Shown: positions 8,946 to 17,515, counted from the stretch's first letter. The stretch: 55,769 nt of DNA from Rhodococcus yunnanensis NBRC 103083 (GCF_001895005.1 NZ_BCXH01000027.1:1-55769); one strand, 5' to 3'. The notes: generated by a model from the letters alone, not told the origin. Numbers and translations are program-made.

Positions 8946-10148
8946 ATGAAGGTGCTGGAAGGAATTCGGGTTGTCGACGTCTCGATTGCGATGGCCGGGC
9001 CGTTCGCCAGTCAGAAGTTGGCAGACCTCGGCGCAGACGTGATCAAGGTCGAACCCGTCACCGGCGAGTGGCACCGCCACGTTGCCGCAGGTGGTGCGAC
9101 CGGCAACCAGGTCAACGCATCCTTTCTGTCGCTGAACCGGAACAAGCGGTCGCTGTCACTCGATCTGAAGTCCCCCCAGGGGCGCGAGGTGCTCGAGCGG
9201 TTGGTCGAGACTGCGGACGTCGTATTGCAGAACTATCGACCCGGAGTGGCAGGACGGCTCGGTGTCGATTACGAGACGTTGCGTGCCATCAAACCGGATC
9301 TGATCTACGTATCCATGTCCGGGTACGGCGAGACCGGACCGTACGCGACCAGGCCGGGGCAGGACGTGATTCTCCAGGCCATGAGCGGAGGTCTCGCCAG
9401 CTCGCGCCGCGAGGGGGAGGCGCCCCGTCCGGCGCCGTTCTTCCTGGTCGACGCGTTTGCCGCATACTCGGCGTTCGAGGGTGCGCTCGCCGCACTGTTC
9501 CACCGTCAGCGCACCGGTGAAGGCCAACTGGTCGAGGTGAACATGTTGGATTCGATCATCGCCGCGCAGATGCAGGAGCTGAGCGTCTCGACCGTGGGCG
9601 GCGTACCGCAGACCCCGAGCCGGGAGATCCACGCGCACAGCTACATTCGCGCACCGTATGGTGTTTTCCCGACGAGCGACGACTACATCGCGCTCTCCTT
9701 TGCCGAGATGGATGCTCTGGCGAAGGTGTTCGAAGACGACAGCTTCCTCGCCTTCGATGCCGAACGCGACGGATTCACGCACCGCAACGAGATCTCGGCA
9801 CTCGTCACCGGTCATCTGGCGACGAACACCACAGCGCACTGGTTGGAGGCATTGGCGGCCGTCGGCGTCTGGGTCGGACCGGTCTACGACTACGAGCAGC
9901 TCCGTGCCGATCCCCAGGTGCAGCACAACGACTCGTTCGTCGAATACGACCACCCGACCGAAGGTCGGGTCACCACACCCGGCTTCGCCTTCCGGATGGC
10001 GACTCAGCCGCAGGAGGTCTACCGGCCTGCGCCTCTGAACGGTCAGCACTCGGTGGAGATCCTCGCCGAGCTGGGTCTGAGCACGACCGAGATCGACGAG
10101 CTCGAATCGAACGGCGCAGTGTACTGCAATCGGAGCCTCGCCGGCTAG
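8946..10148 (+). CDS. CaiB/BaiF type III CoA-transferase
   Basis: 400-aa family III CoA-transferase, moving CoA between carboxylic acids through an enzyme-aspartyl anhydride. Seen: MAGPFASQKLADLGADVIKVE near the N-terminus, LNRNKRSLSLDLK, and GYGETGPYATRPGQD with the expected catalytic Asp140, then EGQLVEVNMLDS. The ATG at 8946 was chosen for its spacing from GGA at 8934-8936 and the typical MKVLEGIRVVDVS beginning; ATG 8937 or GTG 8922 are possible. First gene of the LacI-controlled operon, so it probably activates or exchanges the acid substrate as a CoA ester. Confidence 0.9.
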   Translation: MKVLEGIRVVDVSIAMAGPFASQKLADLGADVIKVEPVTGEWHRHVAAGGATGNQVNASFLSLNRNKRSLSLDLKSPQGREVLERLVETADVVLQNYRPGVAGRLGVDYETLRAIKPDLIYVSMSGYGETGPYATRPGQDVILQAMSGGLASSRREGEAPRPAPFFLVDAFAAYSAFEGALAALFHRQRTGEGQLVEVNMLDSIIAAQMQELSVSTVGGVPQTPSREIHAHSYIRAPYGVFPTSDDYIALSFAEMDALAKVFEDDSFLAFDAERDGFTHRNEISALVTGHLATNTTAHWLEALAAVGVWVGPVYDYEQLRADPQVQHNDSFVEYDHPTEGRVTTPGFAFRMATQPQEVYRPAPLNGQHSVEILAELGLSTTEIDELESNGAVYCNRSLAG

Positions 10149-10151
10149 ACC

Positions 10152-10167
10152 TGCTCGATCCCGAGCA
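10152..10167 (+). other. Intercistronic hairpin
   Basis: TGCTCG-ATCC-CGAGCA forms a 6-bp stem with a 4-nt loop just after the CoA-transferase stop. There is no T-tract, so it is more likely an mRNA processing or stability element than a strong terminator. Confidence 0.4.
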
Positions 10168-10211
10168 CCACAACTCCCTCGATAGATTCCAGGACAGAGA
10201 GAATCCAGGAC

Positions 10212-11570
10212 ATGAGTGCAACACAGGTGAATGGCGCGCCGAAAGCCAGGCGCGCTGCAGCCGCAGCCGCCATCGGCAGTCTCGTCGAGTGGTACGACTT
10301 CGCGCTGTACGGCGCGGCCGCGGCCCTCGTCTTCAACAAGTACTTCTTCGTCGACGGCGACGCCTCGACAGGATTGATGGCGTCGTTCGCCACCTTCGCC
10401 GTCGGTTATGCGGCGCGGCCGTTCGGTGGCGTCGTCTTCGGCCATCTCGGTGACAAGATCGGCCGTAAACCCGTCATGATCGTGACACTGGGAATCATGG
10501 GTGTCTCCACCGCCCTGATCGGCCTGCTACCGAGCTACGACTCCATCGGAATCGTGGCGCCCATGCTGCTCGTGCTGCTGAGAATCGTGCAGGGTCTCGG
10601 CGCCGGCGCCGAGTACGCGGGCGCTATCGTGTTGTCCTCCGAGTCCGCGCCGAGTGGACACCGAGGTTTCTACGCCTCCTGGTCGGGCGCGGGAGTGTGG
10701 ATCGGCTCCGCGATGGGCCTGGCCACTTTCCAAGCCGCCCTGTGGCTCACCGGTGACCACTTCTTGGACTGGGGTTGGCGTATACCGTTCCTGCTGAGCC
10801 TGGTCATGCTTGTCATCAGCCTGTACATCCGTCGTCAGGTCGAGGAAACCGAGAGCTTCGAGAAGGCGAAGGACGACGAGAAGAAGATTCCTCTCCTCGA
10901 ACTGTTCAAGACGGACAAGGGGCGCCTTGCGGTGGCCCTCGGCTCGAACTTCATGCTGTCCGGTTTCTCGTACATCCCCCAGGTCTGGGCGCTGAGCTAC
11001 CTGACCAACAATCTCGGCATGGCGGCGATGGTGGCTCTCGGTATCAACGTCGTCGTACTCGTGAGCGGGGCTGCCTTCATGCCGCTGTTCGGTCGTCTCG
11101 GGGACAGGATCGGGCGTCGAAAACTGTTCATGTTCGGTTCCGCCTTCGGGATGGTCTGGGCCTTCCCGATGTTCTTGCTGATCAGCACCGGCAATCCAGC
11201 CTTGATCATCTTCGCTCTCGTCGTGTGCTTCGTCGGCGCGGTTGCGACCTGCTACGCCTCACAGGCAGCATTTCTCACCGAACTGTTTCCGCCCTCGACC
11301 CGCTACTCGGGAGTGGCGTTCGCACGTGAGGTCAGTGGTGCGCTCCTCGGCGGAACGGCGCCGCTCATCGCCACGGCGATGTACGTGGGGACAGGCACGT
11401 GGTGGCCGGTTGCCCTCTGGATGGTGGTGATGGCCGTCGTCGCCTTCGTGTCGGTGTATCTGTCGAAGAACTACCGAATCGACTCGGATCAGGCGAACGA
11501 CGATCGCTTCAACCACCTCACGGCCCTCGGTGCCGATTCCGCCGATCCCACTGTGCTGAAGGCAGGGTGA
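10212..11570 (+). CDS. MHS-family MFS transporter (organic acid:H+ symporter)
   Basis: 452-aa major facilitator with about 12 membrane segments. The metabolite:H+ symporter signature is clear: GSLVEWYDFALYG near the N-terminus, GHLGDKIGRKP in loop 2-3, RIVQGLGAGAEYAGA, and a second-half loop with LGDRIGRRK. Relatives carry dicarboxylates, shikimate, citrate, proline/betaine or aromatic acids. As second gene of the LacI-controlled operon it is the likely importer of the pathway substrate. Starts at ATG 10212 after AGGA; the stop is directly followed by the next ATG. Confidence 0.9.
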   Translation: MSATQVNGAPKARRAAAAAAIGSLVEWYDFALYGAAAALVFNKYFFVDGDASTGLMASFATFAVGYAARPFGGVVFGHLGDKIGRKPVMIVTLGIMGVSTALIGLLPSYDSIGIVAPMLLVLLRIVQGLGAGAEYAGAIVLSSESAPSGHRGFYASWSGAGVWIGSAMGLATFQAALWLTGDHFLDWGWRIPFLLSLVMLVISLYIRRQVEETESFEKAKDDEKKIPLLELFKTDKGRLAVALGSNFMLSGFSYIPQVWALSYLTNNLGMAAMVALGINVVVLVSGAAFMPLFGRLGDRIGRRKLFMFGSAFGMVWAFPMFLLISTGNPALIIFALVVCFVGAVATCYASQAAFLTELFPPSTRYSGVAFAREVSGALLGGTAPLIATAMYVGTGTWWPVALWMVVMAVVAFVSVYLSKNYRIDSDQANDDRFNHLTALGADSADPTVLKAG

Positions 11571-11571
11571 C

Positions 11572-13431
11572 ATGACAGAGACCGCAGACGAGCCGATACG
11601 GTTGTTCGACCGTTACTTCGAGGAGTACCAGGTCGGTGAAATAGCAGAATCCGGCACGAGAACCATCACGGCCGAGGACATCGATACCTTCGCGCACCTG
11701 ACCGGTGATCACCATCCGGCCCACACCGACGCAGATTTCGCGACGCCGTTGTTCGGCGGAGTCATCGCACACGGTGTGTTGACCTTCGGTGTCGTCGTCG
11801 GGCTCACGGTGGAGTACAACCGCAGAGCCGTCGCATACGGGTACGACCGAATCCGGTTTCCCCGCCCCGTATCGGCGGGTACCACGATCCGAGCGAGGTC
11901 CGAGGTGGTCGAACTGTCCGAACATCGACGGCGCGACATCGGTTTGGTGACCAAGCAGTACACCGGATTCGACGCGTCAGGCGCGACAGTTCTTGCCTGC
12001 AGACACACTATCGCTGTCGACCGAAGGAGCCACACTCTAGTGTCCGATATCCACGATCCAGTCGAGACAGCGCTTGCCGCGTCCCACCACGCTTTCGAGC
12101 GCAGCCGCACCGCGACACCGGCACAACGGGCAGCATGGCTGCGAGCGATCGCCGACGGGTTGGATGGTGCCGCCGACGAACTGGTTGCGATCGCCCGTCG
12201 TGAAACTCACCTGACCGAAGGACGACTGCGAAACGAACTGGTGCGAACCAGCTTCCAAGCGCGGTTGTTCGCGGACAGGCTCGACGACGGCACGCTGTTC
12301 GACACCCGAATCGACCTGGAGGATCCGGCGTGGCCCATGGGCGCGCGGCCCGACATTCGGCGCGGATACGTCCCGATCGGTCCGGTTCTGGTATTCGCCG
12401 CGAGCAACTTCCCGTTCGCCTTCTCCACCGTGGGCGGCGACACCGTCAGCGCTCTCGCCGCCGGGTGCTCGGTGGTCGTCAAAGCGCACAGCGGACACCT
12501 CGAATTATCCAGGCGGACAGCCGAGATCGTCGTGCAGCAGTTGCACGACGCAGGCGCCCCCGACGGGCTCTTCACCTCGATCGAGGGCCAGGACGCCGGA
12601 ACGGCTGCGGTGCAGGACCGTCGAATCAAGGCGGTGGGATTCACCGGGTCCGAAGCCGGGGGACGGGCATTGTTCGACCTCGCGGTCGCGCGTCCCGATC
12701 CCATCCCGTTCTACGGTGAACTGGGCAGCACGAATCCCGTTGTCGTCACCGAAGCCGGTTGGGCAGCGCGAGCCGACGACATCGCCACGGGGTTCGCGGC
12801 ATCGTTCACGATGGGGTCCGGCCAGTTCTGCACCCAACCGGGTGTGATCCTGGTTCCCGACGCGGCCGACTTCGTGGCTCGGCTCACCGTCCCCGCGGTC
12901 GATCCGATGCTCAACGAACGCATCGCCGACGGTTATGAACGCGCTGTCCGTGAGGTGTCGGGACATCCCGAGGTCACGGTCGCCGCCGTCGGACCGGCCG
13001 GTGACGACGCCCCGTCCGCGCACGTGCTCACCTGCAGTGCCGAAGATGTGCTCGGCAATTCCCGCATCGTCACCACCGAGATGTTCGGTCCTGCATCCGT
13101 GGTGGTGGAATATCGCGATTCCGCCCAAGCACTCGACGTTCTCCGGCTCTTCGACGGCGTGCTCACCGCCACAGTGCAGGGCGGGGAACAGTTGGACGAG
13201 TTCGCCACCGACGCAGTCGATGTCCTCGGCCGGATAGCCGGACGCGTCATCTGGAACCAGTGGCCCACAGGAGTGACGGTCAGTGACGCGCAGCAGCACG
13301 GCGGCCCCTGGCCTGCAACGACCGCGCCGACGACCACATCCGTCGGAACCGCAGCTGCATCACGTTTCGTCCGGCCGATCGCGTACCAGAACATGCCGGT
13401 GACGTCGCTTCCACAGGAGCTGATGCAGTGA
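11572..13431 (+). CDS. MaoC-like dehydratase / aldehyde dehydrogenase fusion
   Basis: 619 aa in one frame. Residues 1-150 are a MaoC hot-dog (R)-hydratase-like domain with the DxxPxH motif as DHHPAH (Asp46, His51). Residues about 158-619 are an aldehyde dehydrogenase resembling the NADP-dependent alpha-ketoglutaric semialdehyde group, with Glu383 in FYGELGSTNP and Cys420 in GSGQFCTQPG. The order is the reverse of PaaZ (ALDH first). The junction holds a good Shine-Dalgarno (GAAGGAG, 12023-12029) 10 bp before an in-frame GTG at 12040, so the ALDH may also be made alone, or two genes have fused. It sits between the permease and the solute-binding-like gene; the 3' end overlaps the next GTG (GTGA). 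Confidence 0.88.
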   Translation: MTETADEPIRLFDRYFEEYQVGEIAESGTRTITAEDIDTFAHLTGDHHPAHTDADFATPLFGGVIAHGVLTFGVVVGLTVEYNRRAVAYGYDRIRFPRPVSAGTTIRARSEVVELSEHRRRDIGLVTKQYTGFDASGATVLACRHTIAVDRRSHTLVSDIHDPVETALAASHHAFERSRTATPAQRAAWLRAIADGLDGAADELVAIARRETHLTEGRLRNELVRTSFQARLFADRLDDGTLFDTRIDLEDPAWPMGARPDIRRGYVPIGPVLVFAASNFPFAFSTVGGDTVSALAAGCSVVVKAHSGHLELSRRTAEIVVQQLHDAGAPDGLFTSIEGQDAGTAAVQDRRIKAVGFTGSEAGGRALFDLAVARPDPIPFYGELGSTNPVVVTEAGWAARADDIATGFAASFTMGSGQFCTQPGVILVPDAADFVARLTVPAVDPMLNERIADGYERAVREVSGHPEVTVAAVGPAGDDAPSAHVLTCSAEDVLGNSRIVTTEMFGPASVVVEYRDSAQALDVLRLFDGVLTATVQGGEQLDEFATDAVDVLGRIAGRVIWNQWPTGVTVSDAQQHGGPWPATTAPTTTSVGTAAASRFVRPIAYQNMPVTSLPQELMQ

Positions 13432-14561
13432 CGACATGGACGGGGCTGACCTGGGATCATCCCCGCGGATATCAGGCGCTGCGTGCCGCACTCGACAGTG
13501 ACGACGCTCCCGGGTGCGACCTGGTGTGGGAGATCCAGTCTCTCGAAGGGTTCGAGGCCGCGCCCATCGGTCGAACCGCCGAGCAGTACGACCTCGTCGT
13601 TCTCGATCATCCGCACATCGGTGAGGCACTCGCGCACGGCGCGCTGCGTCCGCTCGACGATCTGTACGACGCCGAAGAACTCCGGCGCTGGAGTTCCGAC
13701 GCCGTCGGACCGACCGCGGCGTCGTACGTCATGAACGGTCGGACGTGGGCGCTTCCGCTCGATGCGGCGACCCAGGTGTCCGTGCGCAAGGACAAGGGAA
13801 TCGAGCTGCCCGACACGTGGATCGACGCAGTAGCGCTCTCGGCGGACGTCGAGTGCACGCTCCCGACGTCGGGACCGCACTTGTTTCTCACACTGTGCGG
13901 TATCGCGTTGTCGGAGGGTGCAGATCCAGGGCACGCGGCGGCAGGAGGGTTTCTGGGCGCCGAGGACGTCGACAACGCGGTGGAGATTCTGCGCCACTTC
14001 GTGCCGGATGGCCGTGGCACCACGGAGACTCACAATCCGATCACCGTACTCGAGCAGATGGCGCAGGACGGCGGACCGCAGTACTGCCCGCACATCTACG
14101 GATACGTGAACTACTCGAAGACTGTGCGTCCGTTGCTGTTCGGCGATGCACCTGCGGGCAGGGCAGGCAGGCGCGGATCCGTACTCGGCGGCACCGGCAT
14201 CGCCTTCAGCAGCAGGCGCACCCCCTCGGCCGAACTACTCGATCACGTCCGGTGGTTCATGAATTCGGTGACCCAGCAAGGCTTCGTCTTCGACAATGCA
14301 GGCCAGCCGGCCCACATCGACGCGTGGGACAGTGAACCGGTCGACGCGTCGTCGCACGGGTTCTTCCGCAACACTCGCGCCACCATGAACGATGCCTGGA
14401 TTCGCCCACGGCACGACAACGCCATCGCGTTCCAGCACGATGCGGCCGATGCTGTCCGCGCGTGCCTGTTCGGCCATCGAGACACCGAACGACTTACCCG
14501 AGATATCAACGCCCACTTCACCGCCTCGAAATCTGTCTCGAAAATGGAGCTGTCCCGATGA
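13428..14561 (+). CDS. Solute-binding-protein-like protein without signal peptide
   Basis: 377 aa resembling sugar ABC-transporter solute-binding proteins (extracellular solute-binding, type 1/8): the N-terminus reads LTWDHPRGYQAL, where a mature binding protein would begin, and YDLVVLDHPHIGEAL, LRPLDDLYD and TWALPLDAATQVS match the family fold. There is no signal sequence, lipobox or transmembrane helix and no ABC permease or ATPase nearby, so it should be cytoplasmic. The GTG at 13428 overlaps the preceding stop (GTGA) and the stop overlaps the next ATG (ATGA), leaving no room for an export signal. Role unknown: a cytosolic binding or regulatory protein, or an enzyme recruited from the binding-protein fold. 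Confidence 0.75.
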   Translation: MTTWTGLTWDHPRGYQALRAALDSDDAPGCDLVWEIQSLEGFEAAPIGRTAEQYDLVVLDHPHIGEALAHGALRPLDDLYDAEELRRWSSDAVGPTAASYVMNGRTWALPLDAATQVSVRKDKGIELPDTWIDAVALSADVECTLPTSGPHLFLTLCGIALSEGADPGHAAAGGFLGAEDVDNAVEILRHFVPDGRGTTETHNPITVLEQMAQDGGPQYCPHIYGYVNYSKTVRPLLFGDAPAGRAGRRGSVLGGTGIAFSSRRTPSAELLDHVRWFMNSVTQQGFVFDNAGQPAHIDAWDSEPVDASSHGFFRNTRATMNDAWIRPRHDNAIAFQHDAADAVRACLFGHRDTERLTRDINAHFTASKSVSKMELSR

Positions 14562-15736
14562 CTGTCACGTGGCCACCCACCGTCGACGACGTGCTGCCCG
14601 ACGACCATGAGCAGGCCATCCTGGTCGGCCGTGTCATGACCTCGACGGGCCCGTGCGTGGTGACCGTCCGTGACGAACGCGTCATCGACATCACGCACGA
14701 CGTACCCACGGTGCGGGATCTGGCAGAGACTGCCGACCCGGCCCGCTTCGTCTCGTTCTGCGAGGGAGTCGATCTCGGTTCACTCGCCGCGATTCTGGCC
14801 AATACGCCACCCGAGAATCGCGACACCACCATCCCGTGGCTGCTGAGCCCCATCGACGTGCAAGCCGTCAAAGCAGCCGGTGTCACGTTCGCGGTCTCGA
14901 TGATCGAGCGCGTCATCGAGGAACAGTGCGGCGGCGACGCCACCGAGGCGGCGCACTTTCGCGCAGTGTTGGCCGACCGGATCGGCACCGACCTGTCCGC
15001 GCTGGTACCGGGGTCGCCGGACACCGTGCGCCTCAAGGAGTTGCTGCTCGCGAAGGGGGCGTGGAGTCAATATCTGGAAGTCGGCCTCGGACCGGACGCG
15101 GAGATATTCACCAAGACCTCCCCGATGGCATCGGTCGGTACCGCGGTCGACGTCGGCCTTCATCCGCGTTCGAAGTGGAACAACCCCGAGCCCGAGGTGG
15201 TACTGCTCATCTCGTCGACCGCTCGGATCGTGGGGGCCTGCCTCGGCAACGACGTCAATCTCCGTGACTTCGAGGGTCGGTCGGCGCTGCTGCTGACCAA
15301 GGCCAAGGACAACAATGCCTCCGCGGCGATCGGACCGTTCATCCGTCTGTTCGACTCGACGTTCGACCTGGACTCGGTGCGGGCGCTGACGGTCGACCTG
15401 CACGTCAGCGGAACCGACGGTTTCGAACTGACGGCCGCGTCGTCCATGTCCGAGATCAGCCGTGACCCCGTGGACCTGGTGGCGCAGCTGATGGGTACGC
15501 ATCACCAGTACCCGGACGGCGCCGTGCTCTTCCTCGGCACGATGTTCGCTCCGGTTCAGGACCGCGGCGAACCCGGGCACGGCTTCACCCATCGGCCCGA
15601 TGATCTGGTGGTCATCAGCTCGCCCCGACTCGGCGGACTCGTCAACCGGGTACGTACGAGCGACGATTGCGAGCCGTGGACCTACGGCGTCTCCGACCTG
15701 TTCCGGAGCCTCGCCGATCGGGGATTACTGGTCTAA
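14558..15736 (+). CDS. FAH-family protein, possible 2-keto-3-deoxy-sugar-acid dehydratase
   Basis: 392-aa member of the fumarylacetoacetate hydrolase superfamily. The metal-binding glutamates of the fold are visible in NPEPEVVLL and in the following GNDVNLRDFEGRSALLL region, with a KDNNASAAIGPF segment like XylX-type 2-keto-3-deoxy-D-xylonate dehydratases, whose length it also matches. Next to an alpha-ketoglutarate-semialdehyde-type dehydrogenase, dehydration of a 2-keto-3-deoxy-pentonate followed by oxidation to 2-oxoglutarate (Weimberg-type end steps) is a reasonable but unproven role. The ATG at 14558 follows GGAG and overlaps the previous stop as ATGA. Confidence 0.75.
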   Translation: MTVTWPPTVDDVLPDDHEQAILVGRVMTSTGPCVVTVRDERVIDITHDVPTVRDLAETADPARFVSFCEGVDLGSLAAILANTPPENRDTTIPWLLSPIDVQAVKAAGVTFAVSMIERVIEEQCGGDATEAAHFRAVLADRIGTDLSALVPGSPDTVRLKELLLAKGAWSQYLEVGLGPDAEIFTKTSPMASVGTAVDVGLHPRSKWNNPEPEVVLLISSTARIVGACLGNDVNLRDFEGRSALLLTKAKDNNASAAIGPFIRLFDSTFDLDSVRALTVDLHVSGTDGFELTAASSMSEISRDPVDLVAQLMGTHHQYPDGAVLFLGTMFAPVQDRGEPGHGFTHRPDDLVVISSPRLGGLVNRVRTSDDCEPWTYGVSDLFRSLADRGLLV

Positions 15737-15747
15737 GGTGATCGGCC

Positions 15748-16464
15748 ATGGCCGACATTCAGGTGGACACGCCCACTGGACCGATCGATGCAGTACTGGA
15801 ATCCCCGGACGGATCGGGGCCGGGTGTGGTCATCGTGCACGACGCCTTCGGGCTCAGTGACGACACACGTGCCATCGCTCGACGGTTCGCCGCCAAGGGA
15901 TACGTGGCGCTGGCACCGGATCTGTACTCCCGCGGAGGCAGCAAATGCGTCATCGGCGTGTTCCGATCGCTTGCAGGTCAGAGCGGCGTCGCGATCGACG
16001 ATCTGCTTGCCGCACGTGACTTCCTGGCGCGGCAGGACAACGTGACGGGGAAGGTCGGCATCGTCGGCTTCTGCATGGGCGGCGGGTTCGCACTGTTGCT
16101 CTCGCCCAAGGGGTTCGATGCCAGCGCGCCGTTCTACGGAATCACTCCCAAGCGCGTCGACGAGGTGCTCGAGGGTGCGTGCCCGATCGTCGCGTCCTAC
16201 GGTAAGAGCGACCCCATGCTGATCGGTGCTGGCAAGAAGATCGAGCAGGTGCTGTCCGACAAAGGGATTCCGCACGACGTGAAGACCTATGCCGGGGCAA
16301 GCCATGGTTTTGCCAATGCGGTTCCCTCGGGGGCAAAAGGGGCCTTCGTTCGCGTCACCGGCATGGGCTGGCGCGGTGAACAAGCCGAGGATGCCTTCGG
16401 GAGAGTGTTCGACTTCTTCGGCGAACACCTCAGTGAAGCTCGTGGACCGTCTGCTTCCCTTTGA
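15748..16464 (+). CDS. Dienelactone hydrolase family protein
   Basis: 238-aa alpha/beta hydrolase of the dienelactone hydrolase family with the Cys-Asp-His triad: Cys109 in GFCMGGG, Asp155 in YGKSDPM and His186 in AGASHGFAN. AAGGTGA precedes the ATG at 15748. Only 11 bp separate it from the FAH gene, so it may be the last gene of the LacI-controlled operon, where it could open a lactone. These proteins are also common as stand-alone genes of unknown substrate. The last 35 bp overlap the convergent decapeptide-repeat gene. Confidence 0.88.
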   Translation: MADIQVDTPTGPIDAVLESPDGSGPGVVIVHDAFGLSDDTRAIARRFAAKGYVALAPDLYSRGGSKCVIGVFRSLAGQSGVAIDDLLAARDFLARQDNVTGKVGIVGFCMGGGFALLLSPKGFDASAPFYGITPKRVDEVLEGACPIVASYGKSDPMLIGAGKKIEQVLSDKGIPHDVKTYAGASHGFANAVPSGAKGAFVRVTGMGWRGEQAEDAFGRVFDFFGEHLSEARGPSASL

Positions 16465-17143
16465 GCCAACGATTGGGCAGGCGGCCGACGAGCTCGCCCA
16501 GCGGATTGACCGCGGCAGCGAGTATTTCGACGGTGTCCTGCAGGATGTCGATGCTGACACCCATCCGTTCCAGGTTCGGTGCAAGTGACGACAGCGTCTC
16601 GGACAAGCTGACCAGCTGATCCAGCGGGCCGCCCTTGGCCGTGAGTCGTTCGATCGCGCCGCCCTCGGACAGCAACTGCTCGAGCAGGCCACCCTCCTCG
16701 ATGGCGCGTTCGATGATCCCGTCCTTGCGGGTCAGAAGCTCGAGCGGCCCGTCGGTGGCCGTGAGCCGTTCGAGCGGGCCGTCGACGGCGGTGATGCGGT
16801 CGAGCAAACCGCCCTCGGCCAGTAGTCGTTCGAGTGGGCCGTCCTCGGCGAGCAGTCGGTCGAGGGGGCCATCGGTGGCGGTGATGCGGTCGACGGGTCC
16901 ACCCGGTGCGAGCAGCCGGTCGAGCGGCCCTCCCTCGCGCAGGGCGTTGCCGAGTGCCCGGTCGTCCGACGTCAGCTGCCCGAGCTGCGTGAGCAGCTGC
17001 AGCGTGCCGCCGCGGGGATTGGCGGCACCCGAATCCAGCGCCAGACGCGTCGTGGACAGCGCGATCTCGGTGACCGAGAGCGCCGTTTCCGCCGCGGCGA
17101 TCCCGACGCGCACCGGCAGTGTGATCGCGGACACCCAGTTCAT
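16430..17143 (-). CDS. Decapeptide-repeat protein of unknown function
   Basis: 237 aa. No function recognised. Residues 1-35 form a hydrophobic/amphipathic segment (LPVRVGIAAAETALSVTEIALS). Residues 71-180 are eleven consecutive 10-residue repeats of the pattern [GD]-G-x-[LVI]-[DE]-x-[LIA]-x-x-x, most often GGPLDRLLAE or DGPLERLTAT. The C-terminal part (SETLSSLAPNLERMGVSIDILQDTVEILAAAVNPLGELVGRLP) is helical and Leu-rich. The ATG at 17143 fits; no secretion signal is certain. The 30-bp periodicity is kept with many third-position changes, so the repeat is selected at protein level. It is convergent with and overlaps the hydrolase gene. Confidence 0.8.
   Translation of the reverse strand: MNWVSAITLPVRVGIAAAETALSVTEIALSTTRLALDSGAANPRGGTLQLLTQLGQLTSDDRALGNALREGGPLDRLLAPGGPVDRITATDGPLDRLLAEDGPLERLLAEGGLLDRITAVDGPLERLTATDGPLELLTRKDGIIERAIEEGGLLEQLLSEGGAIERLTAKGGPLDQLVSLSETLSSLAPNLERMGVSIDILQDTVEILAAAVNPLGELVGRLPNRWLKGKQTVHELH
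16604..16933 (-). repeat. Eleven 30-bp (10-codon) tandem repeats
   Basis: In-frame tandem array inside the gene at 16430-17143, encoding eleven decapeptides. Units diverge at DNA level but keep the Gly-Pro-Leu-Asp/Glu-Arg-Leu core. Confidence 0.85.
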
Positions 17144-17185
17144 GGTCTCACTCTAACCGCTGGGGTCCTGCCTGCGCCGAGCAGT

Positions 17186-17500
17186 TCAGTGCAGCACCTT
17201 CAATCCGACCACGCAGCCGACGATGCCCATGAGCAGGGCGACCTTGATCCACGACGCCGGCTCGTCCCCGGTGACCATCGCGTAGGTGACGGTGAGTGCG
17301 GCGCCGATGCCGACCCAGACCGCGTATGCCGTGCCGGTGGGGAGTGAGCGCATCGCATACGCCAGCCCGCCCATGCTGGCGACGAGAGCGACGCCGAAGA
17401 CGATCGTCGGGATCGGGCGCGAGAAACCCTCGGATTTACCGAGCGCAGTGGCCCAGATTGCTTCGAGAACGCCGGAGATGACAAGAATGACCCACGCCAT
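17186..17500 (-). CDS. gdx: Guanidinium exporter Gdx (SMR family, SugE subtype)
   Basis: 104-aa four-helix small multidrug resistance protein that exports guanidinium in exchange for protons. SugE/Gdx features: the N-terminus MAWVILVISGVLEAIWA with the essential Glu13, GKSEGFSRPIPT after helix 1, and the SLPTGTAYAVWVGIGA helix-3 motif. The ATG at 17500 is preceded by GGGAG. The leader carries a guanidine-III riboswitch ending just before the Shine-Dalgarno, which independently supports guanidinium as substrate rather than quaternary ammonium drugs. Confidence 0.93.
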   Translation of the reverse strand: MAWVILVISGVLEAIWATALGKSEGFSRPIPTIVFGVALVASMGGLAYAMRSLPTGTAYAVWVGIGAALTVTYAMVTGDEPASWIKVALLMGIVGCVVGLKVLH

Positions 17501-17515
17501 GAGAAAACACTCCCA

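Noticed and set aside
10152..10167. Hairpin after the CoA-transferase gene as a transcription terminator
   Set aside because: Short stem, no T-tract, and the following MFS gene is only 63 bp away in the same direction; operon continuity is more likely.
12040..13431. Annotating the aldehyde dehydrogenase as a separate gene from GTG 12040
   Set aside because: The upstream MaoC frame runs through without a stop, so the sequence as given encodes a fusion; the internal start is kept as a finding.
16604..16933. 30-bp periodic repeats resembling a CRISPR array
   Set aside because: Continuous in-frame decapeptide coding repeats with no unique spacers between conserved repeats.
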